The notes: generated by a model not told the origin, from the sequence alone. A DNA stretch of 64,000 nt from Actinomycetes bacterium (GCA_023394615.1 JAEXAI010000019.1:140607-204606), one strand, 5' to 3'; shown: positions 1 to 8,727, counted from the first letter of the stretch. Numbers and translations are program-made.

Positions 1-1
1 C

Positions 2-727
2 GATTTGGGCGATACCGCTGCGCGCGAAATCATGACGCCGCGTGCCGACATGATGTTTGTGGAAGATACCGAGACCGTGAAACAAGCGCTCGATCGCATG
101 CGGGGCACGGGGTATTCGCGTTTGCCGGTGTTCCACGAAGACTACGACCGTATCGTGGGCGTGGTGAAGTACAAAGATTTGGTGCCCGCACTCATGGACA
201 ATCGTGATGATGCACAGGTGGGGGAATTCGCGCATGAGGCCTATTTTGTGCCCGAGACAAAAGACATATTCCCGATGCTTTCCGAAATGCAAACAAGTAG
301 GCAACAGATGGCCATTGTGGTTGACGAGTACGGTGGTACTGATGGTTTAATAACCATCGAAGATATCGTTGAGGAAATCGTTGGCGACATCGTGGACGAG
401 ACAGATCTTGAAAGCAAATACGTCACTCAGCTTACAGATGGTGAATGGCTCGTAGACGGCGCATTGCCGGTGGAAGATGCAATCGAGCTGGGCTGGCCTT
501 TGGAAGAGTCAGATGATTACGAAACCATCGCCGGCTGGCTATTGGATTTGGTTGACACGATTCCCCAAACCGGGGATTGCTTTACCTGCGATGGATTCAG
601 CTTCAAGGTGCAGTCCATGAGACGCCGCCGCATTTCTGTGTTGCGCGTCAAGCGGTTATCGCAGCCGCTTGATTCCATCGAAGATGTAGAGCAAGACGGA
701 CCCGGTGAGGAATCTCAGACCGAATAA
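2..727 (+). CDS. CorC/HlyC-type CBS-domain protein, 5' end outside window
   Basis: C-terminal part of a CNNM/HlyC-CorC family membrane-associated protein; the frame is open at the window edge, so the N-terminal transmembrane (DUF21) part lies upstream. The visible part begins with the family hallmark EIMTPRADM, followed by a tandem CBS pair (about visible residues 10-130, including VDEYGGTDGLITIEDIVEEI) and the small C-terminal CorC_HlyC transporter-associated domain (about 140-222). Family members are linked to Mg2+/Co2+ efflux or homeostasis; the CBS pair is expected to sense adenine nucleotides. A short acidic tail closes the protein. The exact transported ion cannot be read from sequence. 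Confidence 0.9.
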   Translation, partial: DLGDTAAREIMTPRADMMFVEDTETVKQALDRMRGTGYSRLPVFHEDYDRIVGVVKYKDLVPALMDNRDDAQVGEFAHEAYFVPETKDIFPMLSEMQTSRQQMAIVVDEYGGTDGLITIEDIVEEIVGDIVDETDLESKYVTQLTDGEWLVDGALPVEDAIELGWPLEESDDYETIAGWLLDLVDTIPQTGDCFTCDGFSFKVQSMRRRRISVLRVKRLSQPLDSIEDVEQDGPGEESQTE

Positions 728-769
728 GAGCAGCGGGCATGTCGATTCCTGCTGCGGGCAAGGAGTTGC

Positions 770-1675
770 ATGCCGAATCGGGATGCGAAGATATATCGTG
801 AACCAGACGGGATGATAGCTGGCGTATGCAGTGGATTCGCCCGTTTCTACGACATTGATGTGAGCGTCGTGCGCCTGTTCGCGGTTATCTTGGCCCTGCT
901 AACCGGTGGCATGCTTGTATTGGTTTACTTGGCCATGTGGCTGATACTACCAATGCGCCCCGAAGAAGGGCATACAATCGAGGTAAAGCCGGAATCCATC
1001 GAGTCGGATGTGTACGGTCAGGTGGCAAGAGATAGATGCGCGCGTGTTTCGCGTGTTATCCCTCCTGCTGCCGGGGGCGGTCATATTCCGCCCGTCCCTC
1101 CAACCACGAACAGCGCGGTGGGGGCGGTCTCTTCGTCTCCGCTCGCTTCGGCTTCCCCCTCTGCAATCAGGGCTGATGACTCTGAGAAATCTGAGAGGCA
1201 CAAGATAGTCATAGCTTTGGTTTTGGGTATCACTCTGGTTGTATTAGGATTCTCCTCGATTCTGGCTTCCCTCACCAATGCCTTCACGCCGTTGCAGTGC
1301 TGGCCGCTTCTGCTTGTGGCATTCGGTATCGCGCGCATGGTCGTGCCTGGTGAAACAGGTCGGCGTGTGCTCGCGTTTTCCTTGGGACTCATGACATTCT
1401 GCGCTGGTTTGGTGCTGCTTTTGTACACACTGGGTATCATTGCGCTTATTTTCGACAGGTGGATTGAACAGTCGTGCCCTCTGCTGTTCATGGCAGCGGG
1501 CTTGTTCCTGCTCGGCGACACCATCGATTCTCCCGTGCTCATCGTGCTCGGGGCTTTCATATTCGTGCTGTTCTTCGCCATCGGCGTCATGTTCTATTCG
1601 GTGCCGGGTCCTCTGCAGTATGTGTGGTTGCCGCTTCCTTTTGATGCGGGCGTGTCTTTGGAAACGGGGTATTAG
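770..1675 (+). CDS. PspC-domain membrane protein (N-terminal PspC)
   Basis: 301-residue integral membrane protein. Residues about 8-65 form a PspC domain (REPDGMIAGVCSGFARFYDI followed by one long hydrophobic helix ending in LPMRP). A polar Ser/Pro-rich linker (about 75-145) leads to a second hydrophobic region of about five helices (150-290). PspC domains occur in phage-shock and envelope-stress membrane proteins; in actinobacteria they are often joined to extra membrane segments. The ATG follows an AAGGAG-like site (761-766). The next gene, four bases downstream, also carries a PspC domain, at its C-terminus, so the two probably work together at the membrane. Confidence 0.85.
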   Translation: MPNRDAKIYREPDGMIAGVCSGFARFYDIDVSVVRLFAVILALLTGGMLVLVYLAMWLILPMRPEEGHTIEVKPESIESDVYGQVARDRCARVSRVIPPAAGGGHIPPVPPTTNSAVGAVSSSPLASASPSAIRADDSEKSERHKIVIALVLGITLVVLGFSSILASLTNAFTPLQCWPLLLVAFGIARMVVPGETGRRVLAFSLGLMTFCAGLVLLLYTLGIIALIFDRWIEQSCPLLFMAAGLFLLGDTIDSPVLIVLGAFIFVLFFAIGVMFYSVPGPLQYVWLPLPFDAGVSLETGY

Positions 1676-1679
1676 CGAT

Positions 1680-2111
1680 ATGGCGAAGGAATTCGGTGAG
1701 CTAAACCGCAAGATGCGCACCCGTGCTGTTATCGGCATCCTGCTGATTGTGTGCGGATTGATAGGTCTGTTGAACAGTTACGCCAACGTGGATTGGTGGA
1801 CCGCTGCCGTCGAGGGCGGACAATACGCATCAGGCGCGATAGCCCCCATACTTATAATCTGCCTCGGCGTATACATCGTTTGGGCCATCAGGCACGGCAG
1901 ATTCTACGTAGACGAGCGCAAGTCGGAAAGCAACGAGTTGGCGCTGAGCCGCACCGATCGTCGTATAGCGGGAGTCTGTGGAGGAATTGCGCAGTATTTC
2001 GGCATTGACTCTACCCTCACGCGCGTTGTCACGCTGGTACTCTTTCTTATCGCACCCCTGTTCACAATGGTAGTTTACGTAGTAATTGCTATAGTTTTAC
2101 GCAAATCCTAA
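1680..2111 (+). CDS. PspC-domain membrane protein (C-terminal PspC)
   Basis: 143 residues. Two hydrophobic helices (about 17-33 and 50-70), then a charged stretch and a C-terminal PspC domain (about 90-143, RTDRRIAGVCGGIAQYFGID plus a final long helix). The start at 1680 is preferred over upstream starts because it gives the natural protein (MAKEFGELN) and follows the stop of the previous PspC gene by four bases, indicating translational coupling. Domain order is the reverse of the upstream gene. Probable envelope-stress sensor or membrane-integrity protein; the precise role is unknown. Confidence 0.85.
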   Translation: MAKEFGELNRKMRTRAVIGILLIVCGLIGLLNSYANVDWWTAAVEGGQYASGAIAPILIICLGVYIVWAIRHGRFYVDERKSESNELALSRTDRRIAGVCGGIAQYFGIDSTLTRVVTLVLFLIAPLFTMVVYVVIAIVLRKS

Positions 2112-2292
2112 AGCTCTTTCGGTCCTTGTTTGCCGATTCTCTGGTTGGTGCTGATAGTCCTGAACCGTTATAATTCCGTATCGGCTTTGAAATCCTTAAG
2201 GGGTTTTGAGGCTGCAGCAAACGCAACTTAAAACCCTACCCGCTGCTTTATGATAACGATTACGCAAATGAGTTTGCGACAGCGGAGGAAAT

Positions 2293-3072
2293 TTGACTCT
2301 CGGTTCTAAGACAGGGAACAAAGTGCGCTCTTATACGATGCGTGCGTGCTTTGCAGGCGCGCTCTGCCTAATCGTGGCCGTGTTTATGGCGATGTTTTTC
2401 GGGTCGGGTATTGCGCAAGGTGCTGCTACTGCCGATAGCTCGACTATAGGTTTGGGCGAATCGCGTAGCGTGACGAATTCCGATGATCAGGAAAATGGAG
2501 CGGACAGGCTGCAGTCGGAGTCTGCGCAAAGCGACAACGATGGGGTTTCCGATGCTTATTCCGTCGACGGCACCAAAGTGAAAGCCAGTTCCGGCGAATC
2601 TCTGAAAAAGGCGACAACCCGTTCCATTTCCGTGAAAGACCCCGACCCCGTGATAGAGCTTGCAGCTGTGGATTACGGCGATGCACGCACGGTGCAGATT
2701 GCGGGATCGATTGGTACCACCGAGCCGCTTGAAACGGCACCCCGCATACAGCCAGACACTTCGGGAGACGAATGGATGGTCGGTCAGGCATCCGGCTATG
2801 ACATTGCCAGCTCGTCCACAATCACGCGCTCTGGACGTGCTTTCGATGACCAGTGCGTTACCGTTGCCGTGCCGGAAGGAAAAGAGAGCCTGCTGGGTTC
2901 TGCGGTCGAGATAGTCTATAACGGCAAAGTTGTTATCGCCACCGTTACCGATACGGGCGGCTTTGAGAAATATGGTCGCGCTCTTGATTTGGGTGGCGGC
3001 GTATTCAAGGCTTTCGGTGCTCAGACAACTGCTGACTGGGGCGTTCGCACCGTCCATTATCGCTATCTGTGA
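2293..3072 (+). CDS. secreted double-psi beta-barrel (RlpA/3D-like) protein
   Basis: 259 residues starting at a TTG placed just after GGAGGAA. An N-terminal signal/anchor helix (about 22-42, ALCLIVAVFMAMFF) is followed by about 110 polar Ser/Asp-rich residues and a C-terminal double-psi beta-barrel (about 160-259). The barrel shows the RlpA/3D pattern: ASGYDIASSS, VTVAVPEG, LGSAVEIVYNGKVVIATVTDTGGF, then RALDLGGGVFKAFG. This fold is typical of cell-wall-acting proteins such as lytic transglycosylases, resuscitation factors and expansin-like proteins. The catalytic type is not certain. A monocistronic layout is likely; the downstream genes are on the other strand. Confidence 0.8.
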   Translation: MTLGSKTGNKVRSYTMRACFAGALCLIVAVFMAMFFGSGIAQGAATADSSTIGLGESRSVTNSDDQENGADRLQSESAQSDNDGVSDAYSVDGTKVKASSGESLKKATTRSISVKDPDPVIELAAVDYGDARTVQIAGSIGTTEPLETAPRIQPDTSGDEWMVGQASGYDIASSSTITRSGRAFDDQCVTVAVPEGKESLLGSAVEIVYNGKVVIATVTDTGGFEKYGRALDLGGGVFKAFGAQTTADWGVRTVHYRYL

Positions 3073-3115
3073 GCTACGTCTGGAGCGGAGGCTGCAGACG
3101 AATTAACGCATGGCG

Positions 3116-3541
3116 TTAGGATGGGTCGGTTGACGCATCCTCGGCTTTCTGGCATTCAGGGCATGTGCCCACAAATATCGATGAATGGCTTACAGCGGAA
3201 AAACCCGTGAGTTTGCTTGTCGCCTCATCAGTGGACTCATCATAGGGAATATCGACATTGCACACTTTCCCGCATGTGCGGCACATGATGTGCGTGTGCG
3301 GGTGGGGGAGCCGATCATAGCGATCGGCTCCCGGTACTTCCACGCGCAGGATATCGCCTGCCTCTGCAAGTTTGTTCAGGTTACGGTAGACGGTGCCTCT
3401 GCTGATCTTTTCATCGCGCGCTCGCGCATCCAGGTATATCTGGTCAGCAGTGGGATGGTCGCCGCGCGCCTGTACGGCTTCCATCACCGCATCCATCTGC
3501 TTCGTGCGTCTTGCGTTTTTTGTCTGAGTGCTCCCGCCCAT
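3116..3541 (-). CDS. perR: Fur-family peroxide-type regulator (PerR-like)
   Basis: 141 residues from the ATG at 3541, chosen because AGGGAG lies 8-9 nt upstream and a longer N-terminus is not expected. Winged-helix DNA-binding domain (about 10-75; HPTADQIYLDARARDEKISR, GTVYRNLNKLAEAG) and C-terminal metal-binding/dimerisation domain with HPHTHIMCRTCGKV and CPEC, i.e. two CxxC pairs for structural zinc. An Asp follows the first CxxC pair (CNVDIP), as in PerR, where Fur usually has Glu. It lies 63 nt downstream of katA on the same strand, so it is probably co-transcribed with its catalase target. PerR rather than Fur is inferred from context plus the Asp. Confidence 0.85.
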   Translation of the reverse strand: MGGSTQTKNARRTKQMDAVMEAVQARGDHPTADQIYLDARARDEKISRGTVYRNLNKLAEAGDILRVEVPGADRYDRLPHPHTHIMCRTCGKVCNVDIPYDESTDEATSKLTGFSAVSHSSIFVGTCPECQKAEDASTDPS

Positions 3542-3604
3542 GGTATGGCTCCCTGAATCTAGTTTTTCGTGACCCCTGGTTGTATCCAACCAGGGGTCGC
3601 TTGG

Positions 3605-5110
3605 CTACTTCAAAGTGGCTGCGATAAGTTCGTTGTTGCCGAGTTTTGATAGCTCAATCACGTGGTTCAAATCAAGGCCGGCTGCTTTCGCAAAACGCTC
3701 ACCGTATTCCGGATCAGCCAAGTAGCAATGAGCGGCATGACGATACTTGAGATTTTCGGTGCAAGGGGCGATGTTCGCGGCGGTATTGCTAATCAAAACC
3801 GCTTTCTTGTCTTCTGTCAAGATGCGCCACAGGTCACCTGGGCCTCGGAAGCAATCATCGCTCGGGTCGTCTTTGGGGTCGTAATTCCACATAGCCCCGT
3901 CCAGATCCAGCGGCGGCTCCATCACTTCGGGCTGAGCGGTCCACGCACCTGCGCTGTTGGGGGTGTAGGGAGCCGTCGCGCCGTAGTTGCCGTCCACGCG
4001 CATGGCACCGTCGCGATGGTAATCGCTCACCGGGCATTTCGCTTGGTTTACAGGAATGAGGTTGTGGTTCACTCCCAAACGGTAGCGCTGAGCATCGCCG
4101 TAGACGAACAGGCGGCCTTGCAGCAGTTTGTCGGGGGAGAAGCCGATTCCCGGTACCACGTGTGTCGGCGAGAAAGCAGCCTGCTCCACTTCAGCGTAAT
4201 AGTTCTCGGGGTTGCGGTTCAACTCCAGCTCGCCCACTTCAATAAGCGGATAGTCGGCGTGGCGCCATACCTTCGTGATATCGAAGGGGTTCTCATAGTG
4301 GTTCTTTGCCTGTTCCTCGGTCATCACCTGGATGGACAGAGTCCATTTGGGGAAGTTGCCGCTCTCGATGGCGTCGAACAAATCCTTACCATGGTATTCG
4401 CGATCCTCCGCGGTGATTTTCGCCGCTTCTTCGTCGGTCAGGTTCTTGATGCCCTGCTGCGTCTTGAAGTGGAACTTGCACCAGACGCGCTGGTTATCGG
4501 CGTTGTACATCGAATAGGTGTGCGATCCGAAGATATCCATGTTCCTGAAGCTTGCGGGTATGCCGCGATCGCTCATAGTAATGGTTACCTGATGCAGTGC
4601 TTCGGGAAGCATCGTCCAGAAATCCCAGTTGTTCTGAGCTGAGCGGCGGCCAGTGCGCGGGTCGCGTTTCACGGCGTGGTTCAAATCGGCGAAATTGTGC
4701 GCGTCGCGCAGGAAGAACACGGGAGTGTTGTTGCCAACCAAGTCCCAGTTGCCATCTTCGGTATAAAACTTGGTAGCCACGCCGCGGATGTCGCGCTCGC
4801 AATCGGCTGCACCACGCTCTCCCGCAACGGTGGAAAAGCGTGTGAAGCACTCAGTCACAACGCCGGGCTGCAGAGCTTTTGCCCGCGTGTATTGGGAAAT
4901 ATCATGGGTGACGGTAAATTTCCCGTACGCGCCCCAACCTTTAGCATGCATGCGGCGCTCGGGAATGAGCTCACGATCGAAGTGGGCCATTTTCTCCATC
5001 AACCAAACGTCTTGCATCATCACCGGCCCACGTGGGCCTGCAGTGACGGAGTTTTCGTTGTCGGCGATGGGTGCGCCTACCTCATTAGTGAGCTTCTGGT
5101 GGTCTGTCAT
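3605..5110 (-). CDS. katA: monofunctional haem catalase
   Basis: 501 residues; converts hydrogen peroxide to water and oxygen in the cytoplasm. Clade-typical motifs are clear: active-site RMHAKGWGAYG (distal His), NNTPVFFLRD (distal Asn) and the proximal haem Tyr in RLFVYGDAQRYRLG. Start ATG at 5110 is preferred because AGGAAGGA lies about 10 nt upstream; the ATG at 5134 would add eight residues. Length matches small-subunit clade 3 catalases. A good promoter lies upstream (5172-5200) and a PerR-like gene follows, a classic peroxide-response unit in an anaerobe that meets oxygen transiently. Confidence 0.97.
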   Translation of the reverse strand: MTDHQKLTNEVGAPIADNENSVTAGPRGPVMMQDVWLMEKMAHFDRELIPERRMHAKGWGAYGKFTVTHDISQYTRAKALQPGVVTECFTRFSTVAGERGAADCERDIRGVATKFYTEDGNWDLVGNNTPVFFLRDAHNFADLNHAVKRDPRTGRRSAQNNWDFWTMLPEALHQVTITMSDRGIPASFRNMDIFGSHTYSMYNADNQRVWCKFHFKTQQGIKNLTDEEAAKITAEDREYHGKDLFDAIESGNFPKWTLSIQVMTEEQAKNHYENPFDITKVWRHADYPLIEVGELELNRNPENYYAEVEQAAFSPTHVVPGIGFSPDKLLQGRLFVYGDAQRYRLGVNHNLIPVNQAKCPVSDYHRDGAMRVDGNYGATAPYTPNSAGAWTAQPEVMEPPLDLDGAMWNYDPKDDPSDDCFRGPGDLWRILTEDKKAVLISNTAANIAPCTENLKYRHAAHCYLADPEYGERFAKAAGLDLNHVIELSKLGNNELIAATLK

Positions 5111-5446
5111 GTTATTCGTCCTTCCTCTGGACATTCTGTACTAGATTCCATTACTAAGACTCAATATCGTTAAGATAGCAGCTTAAAATGATATAGTCAA
5201 GATATCAAATGTGGAGAATTCCCAAACGCGATGATTTTTCATGAACTGTCGAGTGCTGCTGATAAGCGAGAAGGATTGCCGCAAACGGTTTTAATCATTT
5301 CATCTTGATTAATCCTTGTCGTTTTTCTTGGAACTTGAGCAGCCGGAAATGAGTTGGACATTATTCACCGATATCGTTGAGCTCGATAAAAGGAGCGACG
5401 TGGCGCGTCCCGTAAACGATCTCGAAGAAACGAAGGAGCATTACCC
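5111..5446. other. intergenic region between divergent katA and the class IV aminotransferase
   Basis: 336 bases without a gene. The left part holds the katA promoter on the minus strand and short AT-rich dyads: TATCGTTAAGATA (5165-5177) and GATAT-N7-ATATC (5190-5206), both overlapping that promoter and possible PerR operator sites. The right part should hold a plus-strand promoter for the aminotransferase, but I see no convincing hexamer pair. An AAGGAG ribosome site precedes 5447. Confidence 0.5.
5172..5200 (-). promoter_or_regulatory. katA promoter
   Basis: On the minus strand TTGACT (5200-5195) and TATCTT (5177-5172) are separated by exactly 17 nt, a strong sigma-70-type match, about 62 nt before the katA start codon. 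Flanking GATAT/ATATC dyads overlap the -35, consistent with a repressor such as the neighbouring PerR-like protein. Confidence 0.65.
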
Positions 5447-6301
5447 ATGCAGAACTTGGGGTACTACAACGGCAAGATAGGCCTGCTTGAAGAGATGAGC
5501 ATCCCGATGAACGACCGCGTTTGCTGGTTCGGCGATGGTGTCTACGATGCGGGACCCGCGCGCAATTACAAGATTTTTGCCATCGACGAGCACATCGATA
5601 GGTTCTTCAACAGCGCGCGGTTAGCGCAAATCAACATTCCCAGCACGAAAGACGAGCTGAAAGATCTGCTGTGCGAACTGGTTGGGAAAGTCGAGGCGAA
5701 GGAGCATTTCGTGTATTACCAGTGCACACGGGGGATGGCACCGCGCAGCCATGATTATGACGAGGATATGGTGGGAAACCTATGGGTGATGATTAAGCCG
5801 CAGGTCATGCCCGATGGTACTGGACGTATACAGCTGCGTACCGAAGAAGACACGCGTTTTTTTCACTGCAACATCAAGACGCTGAACTTGATGCCCTCTG
5901 TGATGTCGGCGCAGCAGGCGCGTCGCGAAGGTGTGTTCGAGACCGTCTACTGGAGGCCCATGGACAATATGAAACGCGTGACCGAATGCGCTCATTGCAA
6001 CGTGAGCATTCTGAAGGACGACAAGCTTTTAACCGCGCCCATCGATAACCTGATTCTGCCCGGCATCGCGCGTGCGCATCTCATAAAAGCATGCCATACA
6101 TTGGGCATCGGTGTGTGCGAAGAAGCTTATGATCTGCAGGAAGTCTTCGATGCGCAAGAGATTATGGTGACTAGTTCCAGCAATCTGGTGCTCTTTGCCG
6201 ATGCGGTAGACGGGCATTTGGCAGGTGGCAAAGCTCCCCAGATTGCAGAGGCTATTCGTGCGGAAGTCAATCGCGAATTTTCCGAAGCGACGGCTGTGTA
6301 G
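5447..6301 (+). CDS. class IV PLP aminotransferase, D-amino-acid transaminase type
   Basis: 284 residues. Fold-type IV pyridoxal-phosphate enzyme: N-terminal YYNGKIG, then VCWFGDGVYDAGPARN, the catalytic Lys in NIKTLNLMPSVMSAQQARREG-type context (the DAAT pattern), a VTECAHCNVSI cofactor loop and a C-terminal TSSSN phosphate-binding turn. Best match in pattern is D-alanine/D-glutamate aminotransferase, though branched-chain aminotransferases and aminodeoxychorismate lyases share the fold. AAGGAG lies about 10 nt before the ATG. The next gene starts three bases after this stop and resembles D-glutamate cyclase, which supports a role in D-glutamate metabolism. Confidence 0.82.
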   Translation: MQNLGYYNGKIGLLEEMSIPMNDRVCWFGDGVYDAGPARNYKIFAIDEHIDRFFNSARLAQINIPSTKDELKDLLCELVGKVEAKEHFVYYQCTRGMAPRSHDYDEDMVGNLWVMIKPQVMPDGTGRIQLRTEEDTRFFHCNIKTLNLMPSVMSAQQARREGVFETVYWRPMDNMKRVTECAHCNVSILKDDKLLTAPIDNLILPGIARAHLIKACHTLGIGVCEEAYDLQEVFDAQEIMVTSSSNLVLFADAVDGHLAGGKAPQIAEAIRAEVNREFSEATAV

Positions 6302-6304
6302 AGG

Positions 6305-7168
6305 ATGGGTCAAGTCGAGGATATCGTATTGCGCTACTCAAATCGCGGAATGGAGAAGATGCGGCAGTTTTTGCCCGATGACTTCTGCATGAGGGCTGCG
6401 CGCAACATTCTTTCTTGGCCGCGCGGCAGGGTCATCGTGACGACGGGCTTTCATGTCAATGGCGCGCCTGAAACCGACGGCCCGGTCGGGGCTGCTGTCA
6501 TCGCGGGAGTGTTGTACTCGTTGGGGTATGTACCCCTCATTGTGTCCGAGGCTGCTTGTTGTGAGTTTTTCGCAGATCGCAGTTTTGCGACAGAAGCCGT
6601 CAATCCTCGATTCAGCTGCGACGACGCCTGCAAGATGCTCGATCGGATTGAGCCGGTCGGTTTGATTTCCATAGAGCGTTGCGGACGGAACAACGGCGGC
6701 GATTACGCCAATATGCGAGGCGCAAGCGTATTTGAGCATACGGCTGAATTGGACTGGCTGTTCCTGTTGAGCGCGGGCGTCGTACCCAGCGTAGGGGTGG
6801 GGGACGGCGGCAACGAAATCGGCATGGGCTCTATTGCGGGGCATATCAGCAATCAGCTAGGGCTGCGTCCTTGCGTCACGCCCGTAGACAATCTGGTGAT
6901 TGCCACTGTTTCGAATTGGGGGGCATACGGTATCGCTGCGTGTTTAGCGAAACTCGCGCGCAAGAACCTATTGCCCACACCGACTGTTCAGCGTGAGTTT
7001 CTGACCAGCATTCTTTCCAAAGGCGCCGTTGATGGCATCAATGGCGAAGGCACTCTTTCCGTGGATGGATTTCCCGCTGAAGTGGGCGAAGGGGTCATGC
7101 GTGACCTGAAGATATGGTCATTGGGCGATGAACGCCTCAGCTACGTGTCAGTAGGACGGGTCGTTTGA
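6305..7168 (+). CDS. DUF4392 / D-glutamate cyclase-like protein
   Basis: 287 residues matching the DUF4392 domain found at the C-terminus of mitochondrial D-glutamate cyclase (D-Glu to 5-oxo-D-proline). Diagnostic stretches: TTGFHVNGAPETDGPVGAA near residue 46, ERCGRNNGGDYANMRG (about 122-137), and the very conserved VGVGDGGNEIGMG (about 163-175). It starts three bases after the aminotransferase stop, so the two are translationally coupled. The last seven codons and the TGA stop are supplied by the left arm of a 30-bp repeat (7144-7173), so the native C-terminus was probably altered by that element. Enzymatic activity is inferred from family membership. Confidence 0.78.
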   Translation: MGQVEDIVLRYSNRGMEKMRQFLPDDFCMRAARNILSWPRGRVIVTTGFHVNGAPETDGPVGAAVIAGVLYSLGYVPLIVSEAACCEFFADRSFATEAVNPRFSCDDACKMLDRIEPVGLISIERCGRNNGGDYANMRGASVFEHTAELDWLFLLSAGVVPSVGVGDGGNEIGMGSIAGHISNQLGLRPCVTPVDNLVIATVSNWGAYGIAACLAKLARKNLLPTPTVQREFLTSILSKGAVDGINGEGTLSVDGFPAEVGEGVMRDLKIWSLGDERLSYVSVGRVV

Positions 7169-7225
7169 CACGTCCAAGACACGCCGTTGCGAAAAACGTG
7201 TCAAACGACCCGTCCTACTGACACG
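7144..7225. repeat. perfect 30-bp inverted repeat with 22-nt spacer (REP-like)
   Basis: Left arm 7144-7173 and right arm 7196-7225 are exact reverse complements over 30 bases; the spacer is 7174-7195. Each arm is itself a dyad: CGTGTCA at one end, TGACACG at the other, enclosing GTAGGACGGGTCGTT. The left arm overlaps the end of the D-glutamate-cyclase-like gene and supplies its stop. It could act as a terminator-like hairpin but lacks a T-run. A near-identical single copy lies at 10305-10334, so this is a dispersed element, not a private terminator. Confidence 0.9.
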
Positions 7226-7308
7226 CTTCATTGCGCGTAATGCTTGGATTCGCGTTTCCCTCTTGTGATTTGTCGTATACTTGCTTGCATCGAAAAGAAA
7301 GGGAGCGC

Positions 7309-7971
7309 ATGAGCAGCAACATCATCGTCGTCGGATGCGGGCGCGTGGGATCGCAGTTGGCGAACATGCTTTCCGAGAACAACGACAACGTATGCGTCAT
7401 TGATAAAAACGCCGATGCGTTCGTGAACTTGGGCCAGTCGTTCAACGGCTCTTTCATACAAGGCGTCGGTTTCGACGAGGAGACCCTGCAGCGCGCAGGT
7501 GTGGAAACATGCGATTGCGTGGCAGCTGTGACCCAGTTCGACAATGCGAACCTGATGATTGCGGAAGTGGCCAGTAGGCTTTTCCACACTCCTCACGTGA
7601 TTGCGCGTCTGTATAACCCAGGTCATGAGCGGGCATATGAGCAGCTGGGTTTGGACTATGTGTGCGGAACGTCGTTGGTGGCCGAGGAAGTGTATGCGAA
7701 AATTGCATCTGGCCACGGTGCGCACGTTGATAGCTTCGGCGATTTTGAAGTGCTCAGGTTCTCGCTGAACTTGCAATCAAACGGCATGAAGACCATCCGC
7801 GTATCGCAGCTGGAGCATCCCCACGATGTGCGCATCATCGCATTCCAACGAGCTGACGGCCGAGCCAGCAGCATTCCAACCGGCGAGAGCATTTTATGCC
7901 ACGGCGATTCGGTGTTGGCATGCGTGCGCCACACGCTCATCCCGGCATTCGGTAAATGGATGCAAGAGTAG
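7309..7971 (+). CDS. trkA: TrkA-family potassium uptake regulatory subunit (first of pair)
   Basis: 220 residues. N-terminal RCK/TrkA_N Rossmann domain (IIVVGCGRVGSQLANML, then CVIDKNADAF) binding NAD(H) or ATP/ADP, and a C-terminal TrkA_C domain (about 135-215). These cytosolic proteins gate TrkH/KtrB-type potassium channels; no channel gene is in this window. ATG at 7309 is preferred over an in-frame ATG 78 nt upstream because GAAAGGGAGCG lies directly before it; a TATACT hexamer at 7276-7281 is a candidate -10. A second TrkA protein follows nine bases downstream. Confidence 0.88.
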   Translation: MSSNIIVVGCGRVGSQLANMLSENNDNVCVIDKNADAFVNLGQSFNGSFIQGVGFDEETLQRAGVETCDCVAAVTQFDNANLMIAEVASRLFHTPHVIARLYNPGHERAYEQLGLDYVCGTSLVAEEVYAKIASGHGAHVDSFGDFEVLRFSLNLQSNGMKTIRVSQLEHPHDVRIIAFQRADGRASSIPTGESILCHGDSVLACVRHTLIPAFGKWMQE

Positions 7972-7980
7972 GAGGCGCGC

Positions 7981-8658
7981 ATGTACATCGTTATCAACGG
8001 CGGCGGCAAAATTGGCGAATACCTAGCCACGATTATGCTTGAAGGTGGCAATGAGGTTGCTATCATCGAAGAGGACCAGGCCACGGCCGATCGTCTTTCG
8101 GGAATACTCAGTGGCCCCTACATGGTTATCTGCGGCGATGGTTGCATGTCGCGTTATCAGGAAGATGCCGACATCAGACGCGCCGATGTCTTCGTTTCCA
8201 CTACCGGTCAAGATGACGACAATCTGGTGTCGTGTGAAATCGCCACGCGCGTGTTCAACGTGCCGCGCTGCATCGCACGCGTGAACAGTCCGAAGAATCT
8301 GCGTATTTTCCGCGAGGTTGGCATCGAGTGTGTGTCTTCCACCACGTTGATTGCAAATATCATCGAAGAAGACGCCATGCTGGGCGGCATCAGGGTGTTA
8401 AGCAGCATGACGCATGGCAACGTCGCTCTCAACGAAGTAACCATTCCGCGCATGAAGCACCATGACAACGAAGCGGGCCTTTCGGCGACAGCGGTGAAAC
8501 TGCCCGAAGGTTGCCTGTTGGTGGCAGTGTCGCGCGATGACGAAGAGGGCATGGAAGTAGTGGGCAGCGATACTGTGCTCTACCCCGGCGACGTGGTGGT
8601 TTTGGCATCAGACACCGACAAGACATCAGCCGCTCTGACGGCGATCAAGCAGTTGTAG
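7981..8658 (+). CDS. TrkA-family potassium uptake regulatory subunit (second of pair)
   Basis: 225 residues, the same two-domain plan as the preceding gene: RCK_N with a variant glycine motif (YIVINGGGKIGEYLATIML) and VAIIEEDQATA, then TrkA_C (about 140-225; VKLPEGCLLVAVSRDDE, LYPGDVVVLAS). GGAGG precedes the ATG. Tandem single-domain TrkA genes are common in actinobacteria and replace the duplicated single TrkA of enterobacteria; they probably form a hetero-oligomeric gating ring. Confidence 0.88.
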   Translation: MYIVINGGGKIGEYLATIMLEGGNEVAIIEEDQATADRLSGILSGPYMVICGDGCMSRYQEDADIRRADVFVSTTGQDDDNLVSCEIATRVFNVPRCIARVNSPKNLRIFREVGIECVSSTTLIANIIEEDAMLGGIRVLSSMTHGNVALNEVTIPRMKHHDNEAGLSATAVKLPEGCLLVAVSRDDEEGMEVVGSDTVLYPGDVVVLASDTDKTSAALTAIKQL

Positions 8659-8727
8659 AAGGCGATTGCGGCACATTGCCACATCGTGAAAGCGGCGATG
8701 TGCCGCGCAGAAATATGGAGGACTTAC

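Noticed and set aside
3662..4642. 326-codon open frame on the plus strand
   Set aside because: Antisense to katA; no family features.
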